Assembly (NCBI RefSeq): GCF_900114635.1
Contig: NZ_FOTQ01000009.1
Coordinates: 38,501-102,500, forward strand
Source of the DNA: Shimia aestuarii
GTDB lineage: Bacteria > Pseudomonadota > Alphaproteobacteria > Rhodobacterales > Rhodobacteraceae
DNA length: 64,000 bases
Direction: 5' to 3'
The notes beneath the pieces are model-generated. The model searched no databases. It was not told the DNA's origin and saw only the letters and a program-made list of their open reading frames with translations. This document shows, piece by piece, positions 1 to 7,025 of this stretch. Position numbers and translations under genes: made by a program. The first letter of the stretch is position 1. The number at the start of each line of letters is the position of its first letter.

Positions 1-323
1 ACGCTGATACGCGCGTTACGCTGCTGCATGTGATGGAGCAGATACCGAGCTATGCCATCAATTATATCCCGGAGGGGTTTCACGAAAAGGCCAAGGCCGC
101 GATTGCCGAAAGCCTCGTGGCCCTTGCAGGGGATTTGCCGGATGCACACGCAGAAGTGATTGACGGCCATTCCGCGCGGTCGATTCTCGACTGGTCCGAG
201 CAGAACGGTGTGGATTGCATCGTGATCGCATCGCATCGGCCCGGGCTGCAGGACTATTTCCTGGGCAGTACCGCAGCGCAGGTTGTGCGCCATGCGCGCT
301 GCTCGGTTCACGTGCTGCGCTAA
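1..323 (+). CDS. Universal stress protein (UspA family), 5'-truncated
   Basis: The reading frame is already open at the window edge (in phase from base 3), so only about the last 107 residues are present. The C-terminal UspA signature is visible: a DCIVIASHRPG block followed by DYFLGSTAAQVVRHARCSVHVLR, matching the G-x2-G-x9-G(S/T) nucleotide-loop region of ATP-binding Usp proteins. The next gene encodes a full-length paralogue with a nearly identical ending, so the two form a tandem Usp pair. Cytoplasmic stress/energy-status protein by family; the specific role is unknown. Confidence 0.9.
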   Translation, partial: ADTRVTLLHVMEQIPSYAINYIPEGFHEKAKAAIAESLVALAGDLPDAHAEVIDGHSARSILDWSEQNGVDCIVIASHRPGLQDYFLGSTAAQVVRHARCSVHVLR

Positions 324-367
324 AGCGTGCAGCGCGACACTCATTCACGACCTAAGGAGCGAGAAAA

Positions 368-775
368 ATGTACAAAAACATCCTGGTGCCAGTGGCATCT
401 GACCATGATCCAAAGACCGATCGTGCCGTTGGCGTGGCCCGTCTTTTGAAAGACGGCGGGGGCAAAATCACGGTTCTGACCGTCGTGGAGGCCTTGCCGG
501 AATTCATTTTGACCCAGCTTCCTGCAGGCCAATTGGAAAAAAATCGCAAAGAGATGGAGGCGGGGCTCGCCGAAGATTTCAACGAGGCCGATGACGTCGA
601 AATCGTGGTGATTTCGGGCCATGCGGGGCGTACGATTGTGGATTATGCGCAGGAGCAGGGGATTGACTGTATCGTGATGAACTCGCATCGTCCTGATCTG
701 TCGGATTATTTCCTGGGCAGCACTGCGGCGCGCGTCGTGCGCCACGCGCAATGTGCCGTTCATGTTTTGAGGTAA
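368..775 (+). CDS. Universal stress protein, UspA family
   Basis: A 135-residue single-domain Usp. It begins MYKNILVPVASD, the usual first beta strand with the adenine-contacting Asp, and ends with DCIVMNSHRPDLSDYFLGSTAARVVRHA, the nucleotide-binding loop. The start is the ATG after the strong AAGGAG ribosome site near 354-359. It is a paralogue of the truncated gene just upstream, about 45 bp away. Its stop codon is embedded in TAAGGAG, which serves as the ribosome site of the next gene, so 368-1287 is probably one transcript. Usp proteins bind ATP and support survival during starvation or respiratory stress; no more specific role can be read. Confidence 0.93.
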   Translation: MYKNILVPVASDHDPKTDRAVGVARLLKDGGGKITVLTVVEALPEFILTQLPAGQLEKNRKEMEAGLAEDFNEADDVEIVVISGHAGRTIVDYAQEQGIDCIVMNSHRPDLSDYFLGSTAARVVRHAQCAVHVLR

Positions 776-786
776 GGAGTTTGTGG

Positions 787-1287
787 ATGCGGACCGCAAT
801 TGCAGGTGTCACTTTGTCGGTGGGGCTGGTCATTGCCGGGATGTCCTCAGCAGAGGAACAGAACGGGGTTGGCTTCTCGCAGGCGCAGACCCAGCGGGCC
901 GTGTCCACCTTCAATGACGGTGCCAAGGGCTGCATGGGGGCGCCGGTGGCGTATCGCGTGGACTGCTTTCAGCAGGTCTTTGGGCAGACCGCGCGCGTGA
1001 TCAGCAAGGCGTCGGCTTATTGGGAGGCCGAGGTGGCGCTCACGCGGGTCAACCGCAACCTCTATACTTTTGTCCGCAATCACACCGACAAGAATGCAGG
1101 CCGGGAGCGGGTCAACGGCGCGCGTGTCAAGGCGGTGACGAAAGAGTCGTTGCCCGAGGCGCGCGCGGTTTTCGAGAAAAGCATCGATCAGGCCGTCGTG
1201 ATCCTGCAAGGCAGCACGGCGTCTGAAACCAAATATTTCGCGCCGATTGCCGAGGCCGTCGCCGGGGTGAGAAACGCGCTGGACTGA
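787..1287 (+). CDS. Secreted hypothetical protein
   Basis: A 167-residue protein with a typical signal peptide: MRT, then a hydrophobic stretch, then a likely cleavage site after MSSA (about residue 22). I do not recognise the mature domain. It is mostly polar and predicted helical, with two cysteines about 14 residues apart (CMGAP...DCFQ) that could form a disulfide in the periplasm. I chose ATG 787 over an upstream in-frame start because it follows the TAAGGAG at 773-779 and gives a clean signal peptide. It sits directly behind two Usp genes, so expression under the same stress conditions is likely. Confidence 0.75.
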   Translation: MRTAIAGVTLSVGLVIAGMSSAEEQNGVGFSQAQTQRAVSTFNDGAKGCMGAPVAYRVDCFQQVFGQTARVISKASAYWEAEVALTRVNRNLYTFVRNHTDKNAGRERVNGARVKAVTKESLPEARAVFEKSIDQAVVILQGSTASETKYFAPIAEAVAGVRNALD

Positions 1288-1292
1288 TTGGT

Positions 1293-2078
1293 TCAGCGGG
1301 TACGCAGGTAGGCGAACCGATAGGCCAGTGCCACACCGCCCGCCCCGCCCAGGATATTGCCCAAAGTTACCCAAAGAAGGTTGGAAAACGCCGCAATGGG
1401 CGCGATGTCTGCCCCGGCCAGCATGGCCTGTGGCAGCAGGTACATATTGGCTACCGAGTGCTCGAAACCGAGCAGCACGAAGGCGCTGATCGGCCAGAGA
1501 ATGGCGAGGATCTTGCCTGCGGCCGTGCGGGCTGCAAAGGTCAGCCACACAGCGAGGCAGACAAGGGCGTTGCACAATACGCCGCGCATGAAGGCTTCGA
1601 GCGGTGAGAGGGAGGTCTTGGCCCGGCCGATGGCTTGAGCGGTGTCGCCCATCGACCCGTCCAGCAGGCCAGTCGCTGCCATGGCGCCCGCGAGCGCGAG
1701 CGAGCCAATGGCGTTGCCCAGAAAGACCAGTCCCCAGTTGCGCAAAAGCTGTGCCGGGCTGATGCGTCGGTCCACGGCGGCCATTGTCATGAGCGCGTTG
1801 CCCGTAAACAGCTCTGCGCCACCCACGATCACAAGGATCAGTCCGAGAGAAAAAACGATGCCCCCCAAGAAACGCGCTGGTCCAAAACCTGGGTCCACGC
1901 CGGTCATGACCATGGTGAAGGCCGCGCCGCCAAAGCCGATGAACACCCCGGCAAGCACCGCAAGAGTCACGGTTTGGGCCAGGGAAAGATGGGCCTTGGC
2001 GACCCCGGCTTCTTCGACAAAGCGGGCCATTTCGGCGGGTTTGTAGGCATCAAGCCCGGTTGGATTCGGCTGGGTCAT
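1293..2078 (-). CDS. Formate/nitrite transporter (FNT) family channel
   Basis: A 261-residue polytopic membrane protein with about six transmembrane segments. FNT hallmarks are visible: LFTGNALMT (the omega-loop/half-helix motif) and GFEHSVANMY, which carries the conserved pore His. Family members are pentameric channels for small monovalent anions or their acids (formate, nitrite, hydrosulfide); the substrate cannot be read here. The start is the ATG giving MTQPNPTGLDAY; a longer upstream reading adds an 86-residue low-complexity leader unlike the family. It converges with the secreted-protein gene (5 bp gap) and diverges from the sugar isomerase gene. Confidence 0.9.
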   Translation of the reverse strand: MTQPNPTGLDAYKPAEMARFVEEAGVAKAHLSLAQTVTLAVLAGVFIGFGGAAFTMVMTGVDPGFGPARFLGGIVFSLGLILVIVGGAELFTGNALMTMAAVDRRISPAQLLRNWGLVFLGNAIGSLALAGAMAATGLLDGSMGDTAQAIGRAKTSLSPLEAFMRGVLCNALVCLAVWLTFAARTAAGKILAILWPISAFVLLGFEHSVANMYLLPQAMLAGADIAPIAAFSNLLWVTLGNILGGAGGVALAYRFAYLRTR

Positions 2079-2206
2079 GGGGTCCGGGTCCGGCTGGTAG
2101 GGTCCTGATGAGACTACAGGATTTGCGGGCCACGCCAAGCATGGGGTTGCCAAAGGTTCGGGGGGCGAAGAGACTGGTGCAAAAGTTCTGAGTATGAGGT
2201 GGCGTG

Positions 2207-3022
2207 ATGGCTGAACTTCCCGTGGTGGGCGCACAGTTGACGGTTCTGGATATCGACAAGCACCGCGACTGGTTATTCGAGAAAAACCGGGACCTTGAAT
2301 TGCCGGAATTCTGCATGGCCGACATCCTGCGGGCACCGGGTGCCTTTGTCGATATGGCCAAGGACAAGCTTGATGGCTGGAAAGGGCGGCTGGGCATTCA
2401 CGGACCCTTTGCCGGGTTCGAGTTGGACACCAAGGACCGCGACATGCGCACCGTGGTGCAGACGCGCCTCGATCAGGCGCTGGATGTGTGCGCGGCGCTG
2501 GACGCCAGGCAAATGGTGCTGCATTCGCCGTTCGACCTGTGGGATGTGCACAATTTTGGAAATGGGCCCAAGGACTTGGACAAGCGCGTCACGCAGATCA
2601 TGGAAACGCTTGGGCCTGCGCTGCGTCGGGCCGAGGCGCTGGGCGTGATGCTGGTTCTGGAAAACATCAAGGACGTGGACCCGGCCCATCGCGCCGCTGT
2701 GATCGACGCCGCTGGCAGTGCGTCGCTCCGCCTTTCTGTCGATACGGGGCACGCAAACTGGGCGCATGTGATGGCCGGGGCTCCGGCAGTTGACCGGTTC
2801 ATAACGCAAGCCGGTGACATGCTGGGACATGTGCATCTGCAGGATACGGATGGTTATGCCGACCGGCATTGGCCGCTGGGGCAGGGCACGATCGCGTGGC
2901 ACGGGGTGTTCGAGGCGCTCAAGCGCTGCAAGTCGGACCCGCACCTGATCGTGGAGATCAACGATTTTGACCGAGTGCAGGAGAGCGTTGCGCATCTCGA
3001 ACGCCTTGGATTGGCACAATAG
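2207..3022 (+). CDS. Sugar phosphate isomerase/epimerase (TIM barrel, AP endonuclease 2 superfamily)
   Basis: A 271-residue TIM-barrel protein. Motifs of the xylose-isomerase-like family are present: LGIHGPFAGFELD, LVLENIKDVDP with the metal-binding Glu, LSVDTGHANWAH with the Asp and His ligands, GHVHLQDTDGYADRHWPLGQGTIAW, and LIVEIND near the end. These are the divalent-metal ligands and substrate loop of sugar isomerases and epimerases. ATG 2207 is preferred over GTG 2204 because of the GAGGT site 6-7 bases upstream. It is the terminal gene before a tandem-repeat patch. The exact sugar substrate is unknown. Confidence 0.85.
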   Translation: MAELPVVGAQLTVLDIDKHRDWLFEKNRDLELPEFCMADILRAPGAFVDMAKDKLDGWKGRLGIHGPFAGFELDTKDRDMRTVVQTRLDQALDVCAALDARQMVLHSPFDLWDVHNFGNGPKDLDKRVTQIMETLGPALRRAEALGVMLVLENIKDVDPAHRAAVIDAAGSASLRLSVDTGHANWAHVMAGAPAVDRFITQAGDMLGHVHLQDTDGYADRHWPLGQGTIAWHGVFEALKRCKSDPHLIVEINDFDRVQESVAHLERLGLAQ

Positions 3023-3067
3023 TAACCATGAGGGGTTAACCGTTTGGGAGAAAACAAAAAACCCATT

Positions 3068-3111
3068 CGGTATTACGTCGGTATCACGTCGGTATTGCGT
3101 CGGTATCGGAT
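3068..3111 (+). repeat. Four 11-bp tandem units, CGGTATyrCGT family
   Basis: Units start at 3068, 3079, 3090 and 3101: CGGTATTACGT, CGGTATCACGT, CGGTATTGCGT and a degenerate CGGTATCGGAT. Related arrays occur at 12785-12817 (same strand) and 57823-57862 (opposite strand). Each lies in an intergenic gap just after a gene's 3' end. The units are not separated by spacers, so this is not a CRISPR array. Function unknown. Confidence 0.9.
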
Positions 3112-3177
3112 TGGTGGATTGGCAGATTAATACGGCGCGCGCTTGAGTTGGGGCGCGTCAACACCTAGGTGGGCGTC

Positions 3178-3735
3178 ATGACCCAGGACCTGACCCTTGG
3201 CGTGCGCTCCGGATTGCCCGACGCGCTACGCATCCTTGTCGAAGAGCTGCCCCGCGAGAGCTGGGAGTCGCACCCGGAGTTCGGTGGCATGGTGCAGTTC
3301 TGGCTGGACCGTCACCTGATGTTCCGTCGCCTTCTGGCGGCGCTGGAAGAGGATGTGCAGGCGGTGCTTGACCGCCAGATGGCGTTCGAAAGCTATGCCC
3401 CCCGGCTGTCGCGGTTCGGGGGCATGTTGCTCAACCAGTTGCACGGGCATCACCAGATCGAGGACATGCATTACTTTCCCCAACTCATGCAGCTTGATGC
3501 GCGGGTCGCGCGCGGGTTTGACCTTTTGGAGGCCGATCACGGTGCCATGGATGGGTTGCTGAACGGGCTGGCCGAGGGCGCGAACGCGGTGCTTGGGGCG
3601 AAGACGGACGGGCGCGATCGGGCCGGGGAGTTCGCGCGGACACTGGAGGGGTTCCACGGGCTGCTGGATCGCCACCTTGTCGACGAGGAAGAGATCATCG
3701 TGCCCGTCATTCTCAACAGCGGGTTTGCCGGGTAG
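3178..3735 (+). CDS. Hemerythrin HHE domain-containing protein
   Basis: A 185-residue helical protein with hemerythrin/HHE iron ligands: an early WLDRHLMFRR His, then HGHHQIEDMHYFP, LLEADHGAMDGLL and LLDRHLVDEEE. This is the H...HxxxE...H...HxxxE pattern that carries a non-heme di-iron site. Such proteins bind O2 or NO or repair iron-sulfur damage; no output domain is attached. ATG 3178 is chosen because AGGTGGG lies 5-10 bases upstream (3167-3173). The following sulfopyruvate decarboxylase genes are on the same strand 63 bp away and may be co-transcribed. Confidence 0.87.
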   Translation: MTQDLTLGVRSGLPDALRILVEELPRESWESHPEFGGMVQFWLDRHLMFRRLLAALEEDVQAVLDRQMAFESYAPRLSRFGGMLLNQLHGHHQIEDMHYFPQLMQLDARVARGFDLLEADHGAMDGLLNGLAEGANAVLGAKTDGRDRAGEFARTLEGFHGLLDRHLVDEEEIIVPVILNSGFAG

Positions 3736-3798
3736 CTCGCGACGCTTGCCCCGGGACCGGGATTGCGCCACGCTGTGATCAGAGCGGGGGAGGCGGTC

Positions 3799-4296
3799 TT
3801 GGATATCAATACGCAAATCGTGAATGACCTGATCGGGGCCAAGGTGGGGTTTGTCACCACCGTGCCCTGCAAGCAGCTGGCCGGGGTGATCGACGTTGTC
3901 GAGGCGCACCCGGATATCCTGCACGTGCCGTCGAACAAGGAAGACGAGGGCATGGGGCTTTGTGCCGGGGCATGGATGGGCGGCACGCGGTCGGCCATCA
4001 TCATGCAGAACACCGCCATCGGTGTGACGATCAACGCGCTGGCGACCCTGATCCAGTATTACCGGATGCCGTTGCCCATGCTGATCTCCTATCGCGGAGA
4101 GCTGGGCGAGCCGGTGGCCTGCCAGGTGGAGATGGCGGTACATACCAAGGCGCTGCTCGCACAGTTGAACATCCCGACCTATCATTTTCACCACGAGGCG
4201 GATGTCGGTGAGCTGCCGCGGATTCTTGAGTATACCTACATGTGCAACAAGCCCGTCGCGGTGCTGATGGATGCCACATTCTGGAAGGGGTATTGA
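3799..4296 (+). CDS. comD: Sulfopyruvate decarboxylase, alpha subunit (ComD-like)
   Basis: A 165-residue N-terminal (pyrimidine-binding) half of a thiamine-diphosphate decarboxylase. HVPSNKEDEGMGLCAGAWMGG carries the catalytic Glu region, followed by MQNTAIGVTINALATL and PMLISYRGELGEP. With the next gene it forms the two-subunit enzyme converting 3-sulfopyruvate to sulfoacetaldehyde, used in C3-sulfonate (cysteate, dihydroxypropanesulfonate) catabolism in roseobacters. I place the start at TTG 3799 because GGGGGAGG lies about 7 bases upstream and the length then matches the family; a farther TTG at 3763 would add 12 atypical residues. Phosphonopyruvate decarboxylase is a close alternative. 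Confidence 0.85.
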   Translation: MDINTQIVNDLIGAKVGFVTTVPCKQLAGVIDVVEAHPDILHVPSNKEDEGMGLCAGAWMGGTRSAIIMQNTAIGVTINALATLIQYYRMPLPMLISYRGELGEPVACQVEMAVHTKALLAQLNIPTYHFHHEADVGELPRILEYTYMCNKPVAVLMDATFWKGY

Positions 4297-4299
4297 ACC

Positions 4300-4854
4300 A
4301 TGATCCGTTACGAGATGCTTCAGAACATCCTGCCGGTGATCCGCGATCAACTGGTGGTGTGCAATATCGGGATTCCGTCGCAGGAGCTTTTTGCGCTGGA
4401 TGACCAGCCAAGCAATTTCTACATGCTGGGGACGATGGGGCTGGCGAGTTCGATCGGGTTGGGGCTTGCCCTTGTACAGGACAAGAAGGTGGTGGTGATC
4501 GACGGGGACGGGTCGGTTCTCACCAATCTCGGAACCTTGCCGACCATCGGGAACAACCCCCGTGGCAATTACGTGCTTCTGATTGTGGACAACGGGTCCT
4601 ACGGGTCGACCGGGGATCAGCCGACCTATGCCGGGAAAAAGACCTCGCTGGCCGAGGTGGCGCGGGCCTGTGGGTGTGACAGGGTGGTGGAATGCAGCGC
4701 AGAAGACACCCGCGCAGCGCTGGAAGACGCGCTGGCGGGGGACGAGATGACCGTGATCGTGAGCAAGTGTGAGAGCGGCAACAAGAAGATGCCGGTGATC
4801 ACGATGGACCCGGTGACAATCCGCGACCGGTTCATGAAGACGGTGGCCGGGTAG
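4300..4854 (+). CDS. comE: Sulfopyruvate decarboxylase, beta subunit (ComE-like)
   Basis: A 184-residue C-terminal (diphosphate-binding) half of a ThDP enzyme. The ThDP motif runs from IDGDGSVLTNLGTLPT to VDNGSYGSTGDQPTY, giving the GDG...N Mg-diphosphate site. It begins 3 bases after the alpha subunit stop, so the two subunits are translated from one message and assemble together. The product, sulfoacetaldehyde, is normally taken by Xsc; no xsc, pta or sulfonate transporter gene is in this window, so the rest of the pathway must lie elsewhere. Confidence 0.87.
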   Translation: MIRYEMLQNILPVIRDQLVVCNIGIPSQELFALDDQPSNFYMLGTMGLASSIGLGLALVQDKKVVVIDGDGSVLTNLGTLPTIGNNPRGNYVLLIVDNGSYGSTGDQPTYAGKKTSLAEVARACGCDRVVECSAEDTRAALEDALAGDEMTVIVSKCESGNKKMPVITMDPVTIRDRFMKTVAG

Positions 4855-4860
4855 GGCGCT

Positions 4861-5328
4861 TTAGTGGCAGCTGAACGAGCCGAGCTTGGCGTCGCTCATC
4901 AGGCGGTCGAAGTGGTGGCCTGACATGTGCACGAGTGTGCGGTGGTCGCCAGCTTCGAACCAGACCTCGTCGAGCCCCATCAGGGATTTGTCGAGCACGG
5001 TCGGAATGCCATAGGCAACGCCCACGGGCGGGGCTGCGCCGATCTCGCAATCCTCGAACACTTCGGCCAGCTCCTCTTCGGGGGCGAGGCCAAGGCGCCG
5101 GTTCATCATCAGCTGCAATTGGTGCAGGTCGACGTGAAGATGGCTTGGGATGACAGCGGCAAAGGGGCCTTCCTCCATGTGGATCAGCACGGTCTTGGCA
5201 AGGTGATCGCCGGGCACATGCGCCTGTTCGGCGGTTTCGCTTGCGGTCGCCGTGTAGGGGTGCGGGAGCATGTCGAAAGGAAAGCCGTGGGCGTCGAGGT
5301 GGTGCTTGAGGCGGGATGCAATGGGCAT
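4861..5328 (-). CDS. YbaK/EbsC-type aminoacyl-tRNA editing domain protein
   Basis: A 155-residue single-domain protein of the YbaK/ProX editing superfamily. The opening RLKHHLDAHGFPFDMLPHP, the lysine in HLAKTVLI and the GAAPPVGVAYGIPTVLD loop are the family's substrate pocket. Family members hydrolyse mischarged tRNAs such as Cys- or Ala-tRNA(Pro). The start is the ATG giving MPIASRL. It converges with comE (6-bp gap). Which mischarged tRNA it clears cannot be determined from sequence. Confidence 0.82.
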   Translation of the reverse strand: MPIASRLKHHLDAHGFPFDMLPHPYTATASETAEQAHVPGDHLAKTVLIHMEEGPFAAVIPSHLHVDLHQLQLMMNRRLGLAPEEELAEVFEDCEIGAAPPVGVAYGIPTVLDKSLMGLDEVWFEAGDHRTLVHMSGHHFDRLMSDAKLGSFSCH

Positions 5329-5539
5329 GGTGTCCTCCAGAGACGGAGGGCGCCGCGGCCGCGTTCTGATGCCTGTTTTTCATGGGCGCAACCGGAGCGC
5401 CCCTTGGGTTTCGTGATGGCGAAGTGTGACACCGAACGGGTGAGTCGGGCAAGGGTGGCCGGGTCTACGCAGTATTGCGGATGAAATCGGGGGCGTCGTG
5501 CCTATCTCTTTAGGGCGAACAACCAAGGAGGAGATGCTG

Positions 5540-5806
5540 ATGAAATGCCCTGTGGATGGTGCGACGCTGGTGATTGCGGACCGTAACGGTGTGGAGATCG
5601 ACTATTGCCCGGAATGCCGTGGTGTGTGGCTGGATCGGGGAGAGCTGGACAAGATCATCGAACGCTCCGCCGAATATGCCGCCCCGCCGCCGCCCCCACG
5701 CGAACACCGGGAAGACCACCGTGAAGAGTATCGCGGCGATTACCGGGGCAAGCCGCGCAAAAAGAAGAAGATGGGTGGGTTTCTGGAAGACATCTTTGAT
5801 TTCTGA
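5540..5806 (+). CDS. Zinc-ribbon (TFIIB-type) small protein
   Basis: An 88-residue protein with an N-terminal zinc ribbon: CPVDGATL, then CPECRGVWLDRGELDKI, i.e. CPxD...CPxCxGxWLDxGEL, the zf-TFIIB family signature. A proline/arginine-rich, charged linker and a lysine cluster follow, ending GFLEDIFDF. ATG 5540 is chosen because AAGGAGGAG ends about 7 bases upstream; an ATG two codons earlier would sit too close. Function unknown; members are common in Rhodobacterales. A Rho-independent terminator follows at once. Confidence 0.87.
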   Translation: MKCPVDGATLVIADRNGVEIDYCPECRGVWLDRGELDKIIERSAEYAAPPPPPREHREDHREEYRGDYRGKPRKKKKMGGFLEDIFDF

Positions 5807-5811
5807 GGGAA

Positions 5812-5835
5812 GGGCGCCGGCGGGCGCCCTTTTTT
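5812..5835 (+). terminator. Rho-independent terminator after the zinc-ribbon gene
   Basis: A perfect 7-bp stem GGGCGCC (5812-5818) pairs with GGCGCCC (5823-5829) around a four-base loop, followed by six T residues. It lies 5 bp after the upstream stop codon and also separates this gene from the convergent small membrane protein gene. Confidence 0.9.
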
Positions 5836-5837
5836 GT

Positions 5838-6101
5838 TCAGACGACGCTGGACATCATCGCGAGGATCAGAAGCGCGGCGGGGGTGAGGGCCAGGCCAAG
5901 CGCCCATTTCAGCGCCTTGTTGTTGAGCGCCATGATCAGGGCAGGGATCACGAAAAGAGCGGTGACGGCGATCCCGATGGTCATGAAGCCAAGCGCCATA
6001 CCCCGCCCCGCCGCATCCATCGAGGCGTTGACGGTGTCGATCCATGCCCATGTGAAGAGGATCACGTAGGCGAGGGACAGGGCGTAGACGGCACGTTTCA
6101 T
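5838..6101 (-). CDS. Small integral membrane protein, unknown
   Basis: An 87-residue protein with three hydrophobic segments: about residues 5-21, 33-58 and 66-85. It has no cytoplasmic domain and few charged residues, with a conserved-looking LIMALNNKALKWALGLALTP stretch. I do not recognise a family. The ATG gives MKRAVYALSLAY, a positive-inside N terminus. It converges with the zinc-ribbon gene and shares its terminator region. Base composition matches the surrounding genes. Confidence 0.7.
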   Translation of the reverse strand: MKRAVYALSLAYVILFTWAWIDTVNASMDAAGRGMALGFMTIGIAVTALFVIPALIMALNNKALKWALGLALTPAALLILAMMSSVV

Positions 6102-6438
6102 GGAAAGAGGGTAGGCGGTTTTGGGGTTTGTGTCGACGGGGTGGCTTTTTCACCCAAGCGAAATGCAGGGCATTTCGCACGCGCGCGATCGTGGTGATTG
6201 CGGGCAATCGCCGATGCGCGAGAGGTACGCCTCTTGGGGTCTTGTGGAGCGGTGGTCTCTCCATTCTCACCAATGCATGATGCTTTGCATCATGCACGCG
6301 CCCGACCCGCCCCCATGGGCGGGCGCGTTCCGCACCCACCCCGGGTCGGGCGCGTGGGGTGCCAAATTGCTTCAACTAAGAGTTGCTTTTCGTCTGCATG
6401 AAAAGCTATGGATTGCTAATCCCCAGACGAGAATTGAA
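6102..6438. other. 337-bp intergenic stretch carrying hairpins and the composition break
   Basis: No credible gene is seen. Besides the inverted-repeat element at 6295-6356 it holds a perfect 10-bp hairpin, TGCATGATGC (6274-6283) and GCATCATGCA (6287-6296) around TTT. Composition turns AT-rich after about 6361, just before the lone membrane protein gene, marking a likely left boundary of foreign DNA. Confidence 0.6.
6295..6356. repeat. GC-rich inverted-repeat element, copy A
   Basis: Perfect 14-bp terminal inverted repeats: CACGCGCCCGACCC (6295-6308) and GGGTCGGGCGCGTG (6343-6356). An internal 7-bp hairpin has CCCGCCC (6306-6312) pairing with GGGCGGG (6317-6323). It shares the blocks CCCATGGGC, CGTTC and CACCC(c/a)GGGTCGGGCGC with a longer element at 57232-57350. 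Both copies lie on the 5' side of an isolated AT-richer gene. Confidence 0.7.
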
Positions 6439-7020
6439 ATGGATGCACATTTTAAAATCACTGAAACGAGAGATCACGAAATAGTAATCTTTGAGGAACA
6501 ATATCGTTCACTGAGGCGAGAGATTCTTGAACGACAGCAAAGGCGGTTTTGGATCGTAGCCGGTGGTGCCCTTGGTTTGCCAGGTTTGTCTGGGCTAAAA
6601 GTAGCGGACTTATTTCTTTTGGAATTTATCTATGCGATGCCATTTTTGATCATCGCGATGTCGCTGCTCTTCATCGTGGAGGTCAACGGTATCGCACGTG
6701 CTGGAAGGTTCATTGAGGAAAAAATAGAGAACGCGTTTAGGAATGTTTCGGGTTGGGAGCATTTTCTGAAAGACGGCGGAGCCGATAAGGGTGAGCAAAT
6801 TCCCGCAGTTAGATTGGCCAATGCGAGCTTCATTGTCCTCATGCTAATTTATTATCTTTTGTCTGCGGCTTTAGCGACTTTCAAGTTGGCGGAGACGTTC
6901 AACAACGTTGTGGGTTTGCTTTATGCATCGCTAATGTTCGTAGTATTTGTTTGGTGGATATTTGAGATAGTTCCATTCTTGGGCTATTCGGCGGAAAGTC
7001 AAAAGAAAGGGCCTAGGTAA
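6439..7020 (+). CDS. Four-helix membrane protein, unknown, probably horizontally acquired
   Basis: A 193-residue protein. A charged, probably coiled-coil N terminus (EEQYRSLRREILERQQRR, residues ~19-36) precedes two transmembrane segments (~37-55 and 61-82), an amphipathic middle and two more (~125-148 and 155-177). The gene is visibly AT-richer than its neighbours, with codons unlike them. It is a single gene between a GC-rich inverted-repeat element and the 3' end of uvrB (5-bp gap), so it looks inserted. The layout resembles small membrane effectors of stress or defence systems, but no enzymatic or sensor domain is visible, so function is not assigned. Start ATG 6439 lacks a strong ribosome site. 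Confidence 0.7.
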   Translation: MDAHFKITETRDHEIVIFEEQYRSLRREILERQQRRFWIVAGGALGLPGLSGLKVADLFLLEFIYAMPFLIIAMSLLFIVEVNGIARAGRFIEEKIENAFRNVSGWEHFLKDGGADKGEQIPAVRLANASFIVLMLIYYLLSAALATFKLAETFNNVVGLLYASLMFVVFVWWIFEIVPFLGYSAESQKKGPR

Positions 7021-7025
7021 GCCCA

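Noticed and set aside
2079..2336. N-terminal extension of the FNT channel to 347 residues
   Set aside because: The extra 86 residues are Pro/Arg-rich, unlike any FNT protein, and overlap the divergent sugar isomerase gene.
3068..3111. CRISPR array
   Set aside because: Units are 11 bp and directly abutting with no spacers, and there are no cas genes.
6102..6438. Extension of the four-helix protein upstream to a 299-residue reading
   Set aside because: The added residues translate the inverted-repeat element and hairpin; ATG 6439 gives a coherent protein.
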